Shown here: piece by piece, positions 1 to 4,975 of the stretch
How the letters are laid out: every line of letters starts with the position of its first letter
How positions within the stretch are numbered: the stretch's first letter is position 1
NCBI GenBank assembly: GCA_050247255.1
Contig: JBFWUM010000085.1
Location: 1 to 10,450 of the forward strand
DNA length: 10,450 nt
DNA from: JBFWUM01 sp050247255
Lineage (GTDB): Bacteria > Acidobacteriota > Vicinamibacteria > Vicinamibacterales > UBA2999
Direction of reading: 5' to 3'
Notes under the pieces: generated by a model
The model's database searches: none
What the model was told of the DNA's origin: nothing
What the model saw: the letters and a program-made list of their open reading frames with translations, nothing else
Translations under genes and position numbers: made by a program

Positions 1-364
1 TGCCGCGCGTCGTCTTGCGGCCGAACATGTCGATTTCCTCGCGGAAATCGGCATCGGTGTAGTCGCCGAGCAGCGCCGCATAGGTGTCGGCCTGAGCCGC
101 GAGCGCCGTCATTGTCTGCTCGAAGTTGCGCCCCTGCGCCACCTTGTCGGCTGCGCCCCACGCCTCCATGTCGAACCCCTTCTTCGCGGCCGTGACCAGC
201 GCCGGCCCCATCACCGTGAGGTACTTCAGCAGCTCGATGGTGCTGCGCTGCTTCGGCGTCGGCCGGTAGTCGAGCATCTGCGGCTCGATCTTCGAGCACA
301 GGTGGAGCAGGATGCGGACCTCGTTCTGCAACGAGGCAATCAACTCGGACTTGGTCAGGGCCAT
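1..364 (-). CDS. DinB-like (DUF1993/DinB_2-type) protein, 3' end outside window
   Basis: This open frame runs from ATG at 364 down to the window edge, giving 121 residues with no stop, so the C-terminus is missing. The start is preceded by an AAGGA-type ribosome binding site (about 372-376) at normal spacing. The protein begins MALTKSELIASLQNEV and is predicted to be all-helical: a first helix, then YRPTPKQRSTIELLKYL, then a long middle helix. This layout resembles the four-helix bundle of DinB-like proteins, in which an early helix carries a 'helpful' His and later helices complete a metal site. I see an early H in ILLHLCSK but the C-terminal HxxxH would lie outside the window. DinB-like bundles are putative metal-dependent enzymes, often thiol S-transferases, and the substrate here cannot be told. 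Family assignment is by pattern only, and the gene could be called a hypothetical protein. Confidence 0.6.
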   Translation of the reverse strand, partial: MALTKSELIASLQNEVRILLHLCSKIEPQMLDYRPTPKQRSTIELLKYLTVMGPALVTAAKKGFDMEAWGAADKVAQGRNFEQTMTALAAQADTYAALLGDYTDADFREEIDMFGRKTTRG

Positions 365-380
365 GGGTGATCCTTGTAGG

Positions 381-409
381 GGTTAGGGATTAGGGGATAG
401 AGGTTAGGG
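381..409. repeat. Heptamer-like G-rich repeat (GGTTAGG/GATTAGG)
   Basis: Units GGTTAGG (381-387) and GATTAGG (388-394) are followed by a degenerate third and fourth unit to about 409. It sits just upstream of the ribosome binding site of the gene starting at 364, in a 139-bp spacer with no ORF. It belongs to the same style of 7-nt repeat seen several times in and around the imuB and dnaE2 genes. Confidence 0.6.
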
Positions 410-471
410 CGGACGCGGGGATTAGGCAAGAGCCCCCGCGGCGTGGCCGCGTTGTCACAACGAGCCGTAGT

Positions 472-489
472 GTCCGGCTTCAGCCGGAC
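472..489. repeat. REP-like palindrome 1
   Basis: GTCCGGC-TTCA-GCCGGAC is a perfect 7-bp stem with a 4-nt loop. It lies next to a second palindrome with the same core and the same TTCA loop (495-514). The related hairpin at 3306-3325 has the complementary TGAA loop. Such paired palindromes behave as dispersed REP-type elements. They may stabilise the 3' end of the operon that ends at 504. No T-run follows, so this is not a classic terminator. Confidence 0.75.
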
Positions 490-494
490 GTGGG

Positions 495-514
495 GGGCCG
501 GCTTCAGCCGGCCC
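495..514. repeat. REP-like palindrome 2, carrying the stop codon of the DinB gene
   Basis: GGGCCGGC-TTCA-GCCGGCCC is a perfect 8-bp stem with a 4-nt loop. The TGA stop of the minus-strand DinB-family gene (504-506) lies in the loop, and the last codons of that gene are encoded by one arm. The palindrome therefore appears to have been inserted at, or has supplied, the gene's end. Confidence 0.75.
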
Positions 515-1010
515 TGACCGCGCGCTCGAGATCAAAGAAGAGCAGATCGACGTTGCCGGGAGCGTGGCCGAGCAGGCGCAGAAGCAGTGCGACCTGCCCG
601 CGGTGATGGATGCCGTGCACGGCGCCGTGTTGAAGCAGGGTCCCGAGCGGCAGCACGCGCGTTCCGCTCTGCGGGAACGAGAATTCGATGAGGCGTTCCA
701 GGTCGGCGTCGGTGAGGCCGGCGAGGAAGCGGCGCATCCCGGCCTCGACTCGATCCCAGGGCTCGCGAATAGCGGCAAGCGTTGGAAAAGCGTTCGGCTC
801 CAACTTGGGTCCACGGGGCGGGCCGCCGCAGCGGTCCAGCCACCCCCACTCGGCGCTCAATACATGCACGAGGGTGTTGCGCACCGACCCATAGCTGCCG
901 GCCACGTCGCGCGTGAACTCGTCGTCCGAGAGCTCCGCCACCGCTCCGAGCAGCTTCCCGTTCGCCCAATACGCGTAGTCGTACAGCCGGCCGAGTTCGG
1001 CGACGGTCAT
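504..1010 (-). CDS. DinB-family protein (putative metal-dependent four-helix-bundle enzyme)
   Basis: The product has 168 residues and starts MTVAELGRLYDYAYWANGKL, a typical DinB first helix (YxxWANxxLL). Three His expected for the family's metal site are visible: H49 in the RNTLVHVLSAEWGW helix, then H132 and H136 in VHGIHHRGQ, the HxxxH-RGQ motif of the last helix. DinB/YfiT-like proteins are putative divalent-metal enzymes, often thiol S-transferases, and the substrate here is unknown. I chose the start at 1010 because it forms an ATGA overlap with the stop of the upstream small membrane protein, which implies translational coupling. A longer open frame extends upstream but has no family match there. 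The last residues and stop fall in a REP palindrome. It is the last gene of the TfoX-SdpI-membrane protein-DinB operon. Confidence 0.85.
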   Translation of the reverse strand: MTVAELGRLYDYAYWANGKLLGAVAELSDDEFTRDVAGSYGSVRNTLVHVLSAEWGWLDRCGGPPRGPKLEPNAFPTLAAIREPWDRVEAGMRRFLAGLTDADLERLIEFSFPQSGTRVLPLGTLLQHGAVHGIHHRGQVALLLRLLGHAPGNVDLLFFDLERAVRAG

Positions 1011-1306
1011 CCCTTGGGGTCCGCACGGCGTCGAAGGGCGATTACCAGCGTCGCCGCAGCGCCGATCGCAACTCCAATAAAGGCGCAGAGCGCGACAACG
1101 CCAGGCCCGGGCCAGGGCCACGGCACCGTCACGTTGTCGGCGATCAAGGCGAAGGCGCCAAAGCTGCTTGCCGCGAAGACCACTCCGCCTAGTCCCACAC
1201 TCAGGACCCGTGGCAATAGCGCCCGGCGGCGAGCGAGCCAGACCAGGAGGAGAACGACAATCGCTCCCGCCATCCAAAGACCGCTGAGTCCTCGCAGTGC
1301 TTCCAT
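1007..1306 (-). CDS. Small three-helix membrane protein, unknown function
   Basis: The product has 99 residues. Three hydrophobic segments are visible: around residues 11-25 (AGAIVVLLLVWLA), 34-58 (VLSVGLGGVVFAASSFGAFAL) and 70-91 (VVALCAFIGVAIGAAATLVIAL). An Arg-rich loop (RRRALLPR) follows the first helix and an RRR tail follows the last, so the basic loops are probably cytoplasmic. I do not recognise a family. The start ATG at 1306 shares one base with the TAA stop of the SdpI-family gene (TAATG), and its own TGA overlaps the DinB start by four bases, so it is co-translated in the middle of the operon. Its position next to an SdpI-type membrane protein suggests a membrane role, but nothing more can be said. 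Confidence 0.8.
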   Translation of the reverse strand: MEALRGLSGLWMAGAIVVLLLVWLARRRALLPRVLSVGLGGVVFAASSFGAFALIADNVTVPWPWPGPGVVALCAFIGVAIGAAATLVIALRRRADPKG

Positions 1307-1638
1307 TACCGCTCATCCCGCATTCGCAGGGCAGCCCGCCAGTTGCGGACGACGAGCCACAGGCTGCCGCCGATGGTAACGACGGTGAGGACGATGCGGG
1401 CGGCTGGAGTGTCGTAGCCGGCAAAGTCGAGCAGGGCCGCCGGCACGGCGAGCAGGATGCCAAGGACGATGGCCTCGCGGCCCCACTGCCGGTTGATCGC
1501 ATACCAGACGCGATCGTCACGCAGGGTCACGCCGAAGCGGAAGCCGTAGATGTAGTTGCGCGGAATCCAGCCGAGCACCAGCGGGACGCTGGTGATGACA
1601 TACAGGGCGCCGAACAGGAAGACGGCTGCCAGGTCCAT
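1306..1638 (-). CDS. SdpI-family membrane protein
   Basis: The product has 110 residues and three hydrophobic segments (about residues 3-24, 55-73 and 82-98). Between the first two is the hallmark SdpI-family stretch GWIPRNYIYGFRFG followed by a WYAINRQWG segment, the 'PRN..yGfR' and 'W...N...G' signature of the family. SdpI in Bacillus subtilis is the immunity protein against the SdpC toxin and a signalling partner of SdpR. Most distant homologues, including short single-domain ones like this, have no known role, and no toxin gene is visible nearby. The start at 1638 keeps the whole first membrane helix, and the ribosome binding site is weak. It lies 21 bp after the TfoX-domain gene and overlaps the next gene by one base, so it is an internal member of a four-gene operon. 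Confidence 0.85.
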   Translation of the reverse strand: MDLAAVFLFGALYVITSVPLVLGWIPRNYIYGFRFGVTLRDDRVWYAINRQWGREAIVLGILLAVPAALLDFAGYDTPAARIVLTVVTIGGSLWLVVRNWRAALRMRDER

Positions 1639-1659
1639 GGCTGCGACGGTAAGGCTACC

Positions 1660-2043
1660 TCAAAGCCTTTCAGGACGCCGGGTCGGCGATCGTTTCGAGC
1701 GCCGTGGCTTCGTCGCTGCCGCGCGCTGCGCGACCCCCATGGCATCGCGGGCCCAGACGCGCAGGGCGTCGGGATCCTCCAGAACCTCGATCGGCACGGT
1801 GTAATAGCCCATCGTCTCCCCGGCCGGGCCGTACGGCTGGAACGGCTTCATCCCGCGCGCGATGAATGCCGGCCGCGTCGTGTCATCGACCTTGAAATAG
1901 AGCTGGTCGTCGTCGATCAGCGCAAAGAACAGCTCACCGGCATAAATGCCGACCGCGCCGAACATGCGCCTGGCGCGGACATCCCGCGCCGCCCGTTCCA
2001 GCTGCTCGAGGATGAAATCGCGAACCGTCTCACTGACCGCCAC
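1660..2043 (-). CDS. TfoX/Sxy N-terminal-domain protein
   Basis: With the GTG start at 2043 the product is 127 residues. The TfoX N-terminal domain fills about residues 2-105, with the family's RRMFGAVGIYAG strand-loop followed by FFALIDDDQLYFKVD and a YYTVP segment. The C-terminal 25 residues are Arg/Lys/Pro-rich (KPRRSKRSPTRR), possibly nucleic-acid binding or disordered. TfoX/Sxy regulates competence in gamma-proteobacteria, but stand-alone N-terminal-domain proteins are widespread and mostly uncharacterised. An upstream ATG at 2112 is in frame, but it would add residues with no family match and overlap the divergent Smr gene by 40 bp, so I prefer 2043. It is the first gene of the operon that continues through SdpI, the small membrane protein and DinB. 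The start is the least certain part. Confidence 0.8.
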   Translation of the reverse strand: MAVSETVRDFILEQLERAARDVRARRMFGAVGIYAGELFFALIDDDQLYFKVDDTTRPAFIARGMKPFQPYGPAGETMGYYTVPIEVLEDPDALRVWARDAMGVAQRAAATKPRRSKRSPTRRPERL

Positions 2044-2072
2044 AAGCCCGTCCAGGGAGGAGAATACACCCG

Positions 2073-2513
2073 ATGCCACGGATTGGCCCCGGGGATGCAG
2101 TGCAGACGCCACTCGGCAAGGGTGTCGTGCGCGAGGTCCGCAACAGCGGGCGGCTGGTCATCGATCTCCAGCAGCGGACGATTGTCCTCGACAGCGCCGC
2201 GGTCACGCCGCTGCAGGACGGCAGGCGCGCCCGCCACCCAGCGACGCGCAACACTCAACCAGAGCGCGACGGACCCGCGCACAGCCCGCGCGAGATCGAT
2301 CTTCACGGGCTCGTCGTCGACGAGGCGCTGTCACGCATCGACGACGCACTGAACGAGGCGCTGCTGGCCAACGTCGCGGAAGTGCGATTCATCCATGGGC
2401 GATCAGGTGGCAAGCTCCGCGCGGCGCTGCATCAACGGCTGCGCGCCATCCCCAGCGTGCGCGGCTTCCGGCTGGACCCGCGGAACGCGGGCGTGACGAT
2501 CGTCACGCTTTGA
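2073..2513 (+). CDS. Small KOW-like/Smr-domain protein (MutS2 C-terminus-like)
   Basis: The product has 146 residues and a strong ribosome binding site (GGGAGGAG at about 2055-2062). The N-terminal 48 residues (GDAVQTPLGKGVVREV ... VTPL) resemble the beta-barrel 'KOW-like' module that precedes the Smr domain in MutS2. A basic, low-complexity linker follows (about 49-72). Residues 73-146 form the Smr domain, with DLHG at 76-79 and HGRSGGKLR at 108-116, the second matching HGxGxGxLR except that Ser replaces the first Gly. Smr domains nick branched DNA or cleave RNA, as in MutS2 acting on collided ribosomes. There is no MutS ATPase here, so this is a stand-alone version. It is transcribed divergently from the TfoX gene with only 29 bp between the starts, so its promoter probably overlaps that gene. 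Confidence 0.85.
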   Translation: MPRIGPGDAVQTPLGKGVVREVRNSGRLVIDLQQRTIVLDSAAVTPLQDGRRARHPATRNTQPERDGPAHSPREIDLHGLVVDEALSRIDDALNEALLANVAEVRFIHGRSGGKLRAALHQRLRAIPSVRGFRLDPRNAGVTIVTL

Positions 2514-2534
2514 ACCACGAAGGTCACGACATCC

Positions 2535-2903
2535 TTACTTCGTCAGGGGCGTCAGGTAGCTAATCAGGCGGCGGATCTTGCCGTCTCGCATCTCGAAGAC
2601 GTCGCAGAACGCGAGGTCGAGCACCGTCCCCTCCTTCCGCTGCGTCCGGACGGTGCCTTCGGCGATGACGACGTCGTTTTCTTCCGTCAACCGAGTCACG
2701 CGGATGTCGGGACGGCCGACGAACGCGTCGTTCTCGATCTCCTTGTCGAACGCCTCCTTGCCCTTCAGGTGAAAGGCCCCCGGCAGTTCCCATTCCACAT
2801 CGTCGGTCAAGCATGCGAGCACTCCGGCGTGATCGCTGATGCGGAACGCGTCCATGTAGCGATCGACGGTCTGCTTGTTCGGCGAGCGCTGCGTGCCGTT
2901 CAT
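2535..2903 (-). CDS. NTF2-like/SnoaL-like domain protein
   Basis: The product has 122 residues from ATG 2903. The order matches a SnoaL-like alpha+beta cone fold: an N-terminal helix (QTVDRYMDAFRISDHAGVLAC), LTDDVEWELPGAFHLKGKEAF, then strands VVIAEGTVRTQ, TVLDLAFCDVFEMRDGKIRRL and a C-terminal ISYLTPL. Members include ketosteroid isomerase-like enzymes and many small proteins of unknown ligand. The YLTP ending and the 'D.F.MrDGKI..l.sY' strand are typical. A longer frame reaches 2930, but 2903 forms an ATGA overlap with the stop of the VOC gene upstream, implying translational coupling. The substrate is unknown, and the VOC neighbour suggests a small-molecule role. Confidence 0.85.
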   Translation of the reverse strand: MNGTQRSPNKQTVDRYMDAFRISDHAGVLACLTDDVEWELPGAFHLKGKEAFDKEIENDAFVGRPDIRVTRLTEENDVVIAEGTVRTQRKEGTVLDLAFCDVFEMRDGKIRRLISYLTPLTK

Positions 2904-3286
2904 GCCTGGTCCACCATCGTCGCAATCCACCAGGTCGTGCCGCCGGCGTCCTTCACCCCGCCGCGCTTGTCGGCATCGTCTTTTTTGACGGGCGCCTGCA
3001 CCGATTCAGCGCCGGCGGCCAGCGCGCGCTGGTAGGTGGCGTCGACGTCGGGCACATAAACGTGCACGTGGGTCGGCAGGGCCGGCCAGCCTTCGATGCC
3101 GTCAGCGAGCATGACGACGCTGTCGCCAATCCGCACTTCCGCGTGGCGGATGCCGCCCTTGTCGTCGGTGAAGCGACGAATCTCGGTCGCCTCCAGCGCT
3201 TTGGCGAGAAAATCCATCGTGCCGGCGGCGTTCTTGACGATCAGATACGGCGAGACGGTCGGGTAGCCTTCTGGTTTGTGTGCCAT
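2900..3286 (-). CDS. VOC-family (PhnB/glyoxalase-like) protein
   Basis: The product has 128 residues from ATG 3286, which follows an AGGGAG ribosome binding site. The sequence is a standard PhnB-like VOC domain: PEGYPTVSPYLIVKNAAGTM, then HAEVRIGDSVVMLADG, THVHVYVPDVDATYQRALAAG, and the ending GGVKDAGGTTWWIAT. The family's usual last motif is 'GvkDPfGn.WwiAt'. Here PFGN reads AGGT, so the local turn is altered. VOC proteins are paired beta-alpha-beta-beta-beta modules with a metal site and cover glyoxalases, dioxygenases and resistance proteins. The substrate here is not predictable. A longer frame (to 3460) crosses a REP hairpin and has no family similarity, so it is not used. The gene overlaps the NTF2-like gene by four bases and forms an operon with it. 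Confidence 0.87.
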   Translation of the reverse strand: MAHKPEGYPTVSPYLIVKNAAGTMDFLAKALEATEIRRFTDDKGGIRHAEVRIGDSVVMLADGIEGWPALPTHVHVYVPDVDATYQRALAAGAESVQAPVKKDDADKRGGVKDAGGTTWWIATMVDQA

Positions 3287-3305
3287 GTAGTCTCCCTCTG
3301 CATGA

Positions 3306-3325
3306 CTTCCGCCTGAAGGCGGAAG
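3306..3325. repeat. REP-like palindrome 3
   Basis: CTTCCGCC-TGAA-GGCGGAAG is a perfect 8-bp stem with a 4-nt loop, in the 83-bp gap between the SDR stop and the VOC start. The loop is the reverse complement of the TTCA loop in palindromes 472-489 and 495-514, so it looks like a related family member in the other orientation. It is just upstream of the VOC ribosome binding site and could fold in that transcript's leader. Confidence 0.7.
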
Positions 3326-3369
3326 CCACAAGGCGTACGCTACATCAATGAACGACATCTGCGGCCCGG

Positions 3370-4161
3370 CTACACGTCGCCCAAGCTCAGGGGCCGCGGC
3401 TGTGCACCGTCGACGTCGGTGAAGCCGTAGGTATGCGCAAGCGACGCGGCGACGAGCCACTTCCCGCTGTGGCGCATCACGTCTGGGTCCCCAAGCAGTG
3501 CCGCTGCGGCGCGCCCGATGAATGCGGGGCTTTCCGAATTGCTCAAATCCAGGTATGCCGCCGCGGCCATGACGGCTTCGGTGCGAACCAGGCCCGGATA
3601 GAGCGAGACGACGGCAACGTTGTGCTCGCGCAACTCGTGCGCCGTGTCAGCGGTCAACTTGTCGGTCGCCGCCTTGGAAACGCCATAGATGGTGTTGCCG
3701 ATGTGTTTCTGCGCCGGCCAGAACGACACATTGACGATGAGGCCCGAACGTCGCGGCAGCATCAGGCGGGCGGCGTGCGCGCTGGCAACGAACGCCGCGC
3801 GGACGCCGGCGGTCATCATCGCGTCCCATCGCCAAAGCGGCTGCTCCCAGAAGGGGGCCGTCCACGTGAACTGACCGTTCTCGACCATCCGCTCGTAGCC
3901 GCCCCAGGCCACGTTGACGAGCAGATCGAGCCGGGCGTGTTCTTGCGTGATCCGCGCAAATGTTTGATCGACGGCGGCGTCGTCGGTGTGATCGCAGGTG
4001 ACCCGTTTCACCGAGGACGGCAGGTCCGCCTGTTGAATCGTCCGGCCTGTGCCATAGACGGTGGCGCCGGACTCCGCCAGCACGGTGGCAATGCCTCGGC
4101 CAATGCCGCGCGATGCACCCGTGATCAGAGCAACCCTTCCGGAAAGTGAGGAAGTTGTCAT
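3370..4161 (-). CDS. Short-chain dehydrogenase/reductase (DHRS1-like)
   Basis: The product has 263 residues from ATG 4161, with a GGAAGG ribosome binding site. It is a classical SDR Rossmann fold: TGASRGIG at residues 14-21 binds the cofactor, R40 after GTG points to NADP(H), D58 in CDHTDD follows, and the active site has S146 (NVSFW) and Y159-x3-K163 (YGVSK). The stretches LLVNVAWGG, FWEQP, YGVSKAATDKL and HELREHNVAVVSLYPGLVRTE resemble the DHRS1 group of reductases, whose substrates are not well defined. The usual NNAG reads NVAW, and the helix alpha-4 position where the tetrad Asn normally sits reads MMTAGVR, so that Asn seems absent. The frame extends to 4245 without similarity. It follows dnaE2 by 43 bp on the same strand, but it is functionally unrelated and probably has its own promoter. 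Confidence 0.88.
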   Translation of the reverse strand: MTTSSLSGRVALITGASRGIGRGIATVLAESGATVYGTGRTIQQADLPSSVKRVTCDHTDDAAVDQTFARITQEHARLDLLVNVAWGGYERMVENGQFTWTAPFWEQPLWRWDAMMTAGVRAAFVASAHAARLMLPRRSGLIVNVSFWPAQKHIGNTIYGVSKAATDKLTADTAHELREHNVAVVSLYPGLVRTEAVMAAAAYLDLSNSESPAFIGRAAAALLGDPDVMRHSGKWLVAASLAHTYGFTDVDGAQPRPLSLGDV

Positions 4162-4204
4162 TTGTGCCTTCCGTCGTCTTTCGTGCGCTTCGTGGTTTCC
4201 CGGG

Positions 4205-4975
4205 TCAATAAAAGTCATGCGCGTCCACGGACGCGGCCCCTGCAATCCCCTGCAGCCGCTCAGCTTTGACCGACAGCACCCCTTCCTGGTGCTGCAGCAC
4301 GCCCTCGACCAGCAGGAACGGCTGCCGGACGACGGTCAGCTTTTCGCGGTCGAACAGATCGGGCCGGACGATGACGTTGGAGATGCCGGTTTCGTCCTCG
4401 AGCGTGAGGAACACGAACCCCTTGGCGGTGCCGGGACGCTGGCGCGTGATGACCATGCCGGCCACACGCACGCGGCGGCCGTCCTTCGCCTGCGGCAGAT
4501 CGACAGCCCGCAACACGCCGCGCAGCGCCAGGTCGTCGCGCCGCAGCGCCATCGGATGCGGCCCGATGGTCAGCCCCATGCCGGCGTAGTCGGCGTGCAG
4601 CCGCTCGCCTGGATCCATGGCGCGCAAGGGAGAGCGGTGGTCGGTGGTCGATGGTCGTTCGTCGATATTTGAATATTGGGCATTGGGCATTGAGCCTCGT
4701 GCATTGGCGTCCTCACCCTGCTCAAACAACTCACCAGCAGGGCGTACCGCCCGCTCCACTTGCCACACCGCGCTTCGCCGCTCGTTGGTGAACGCATTCA
4801 GCGCGCCGATGTCGGCCAGCGTCGTCAACTCGTCGCGGCGCAGGCCGGTCGCCCGGACGACGTGCTCGATCGAGGTGAAGCGGCCGACGGGGCGCAACTG
4901 GACGGTCCACTCGTGCGCGCAGGTGTTGCAGAAGTAGGTCCGTGCCGCCCGCGTATCCCGCACGACTTCGATCAT
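4205..4975 (-). CDS. dnaE2: DnaE2 C-terminal part (zinc ribbon remnant + OB-fold), separated by a frame break
   Basis: Read from the ATG at 4975 this gives 256 residues that continue DnaE2 in a different frame. Residues about 31-75 (GRFTSIEHVVRATGL, ELTTLADIGALNAF, WQVERAV) match the helix-hairpin region after the polymerase thumb/clamp region. Residues 137-143 (IGPHPMA) and about 168-235 are the OB-fold (RVRVAGMVITRQRPGTAKG, FVFLTLEDETG), and it ends with the family's HDF-Y. The open frame actually extends upstream to 5053 with no start codon and encodes a CAKC about 10 residues before M1. CAKC plus FCNTC (16-19 of this ORF) forms a zinc ribbon. Residues about 87-114 are repeat-derived. The ATG overlaps the upstream stop (ATGA), so re-initiation is possible, but the family match says it is the 3' half of one gene. 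It is not an independent gene. Confidence 0.82.
   Translation of the reverse strand: MIEVVRDTRAARTYFCNTCAHEWTVQLRPVGRFTSIEHVVRATGLRRDELTTLADIGALNAFTNERRSAVWQVERAVRPAGELFEQGEDANARGSMPNAQYSNIDERPSTTDHRSPLRAMDPGERLHADYAGMGLTIGPHPMALRRDDLALRGVLRAVDLPQAKDGRRVRVAGMVITRQRPGTAKGFVFLTLEDETGISNVIVRPDLFDREKLTVVRQPFLLVEGVLQHQEGVLSVKAERLQGIAGAASVDAHDFY
4636..4692. repeat. Heptamer repeats in the DnaE2 C-terminal part
   Basis: On the plus strand there are three GGTGGTC-type units in a row (4636-4642, 4643-4649, 4650-4656, the last as GATGGTC). A short gap follows, then two ATTGGGC units (4675-4681, 4682-4688) and a partial third. They encode part of a residue stretch (about 87-114) between GELFE and the normal DnaE2 'SPLR.M.P.ERL' segment, so they appear to be an in-frame addition to the polymerase. 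Confidence 0.7.

Noticed and set aside
472..514. Rho-independent terminator after the DinB gene
   Set aside because: The stems are strong but no T-run follows on either strand, and the same type of hairpin is found elsewhere in a leader position.
504..1520. Long 338-residue version of the DinB-family gene
   Set aside because: The first 170 residues are translated from two other genes in the wrong frame; the family match starts at 1010, where there is an ATGA overlap.
1297..2352. Long plus-strand open frame of 351 residues across the TfoX-SdpI region
   Set aside because: It lies opposite well-supported minus-strand genes, has no recognisable domain and an Arg/Pro-rich composition typical of an antisense GC-rich frame.
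4162..4204. CACGAAG-like pieces between dnaE2 and SDR (and at 2514-2534) as a repeat family
   Set aside because: Only short degenerate matches; not enough to define an element in this window.
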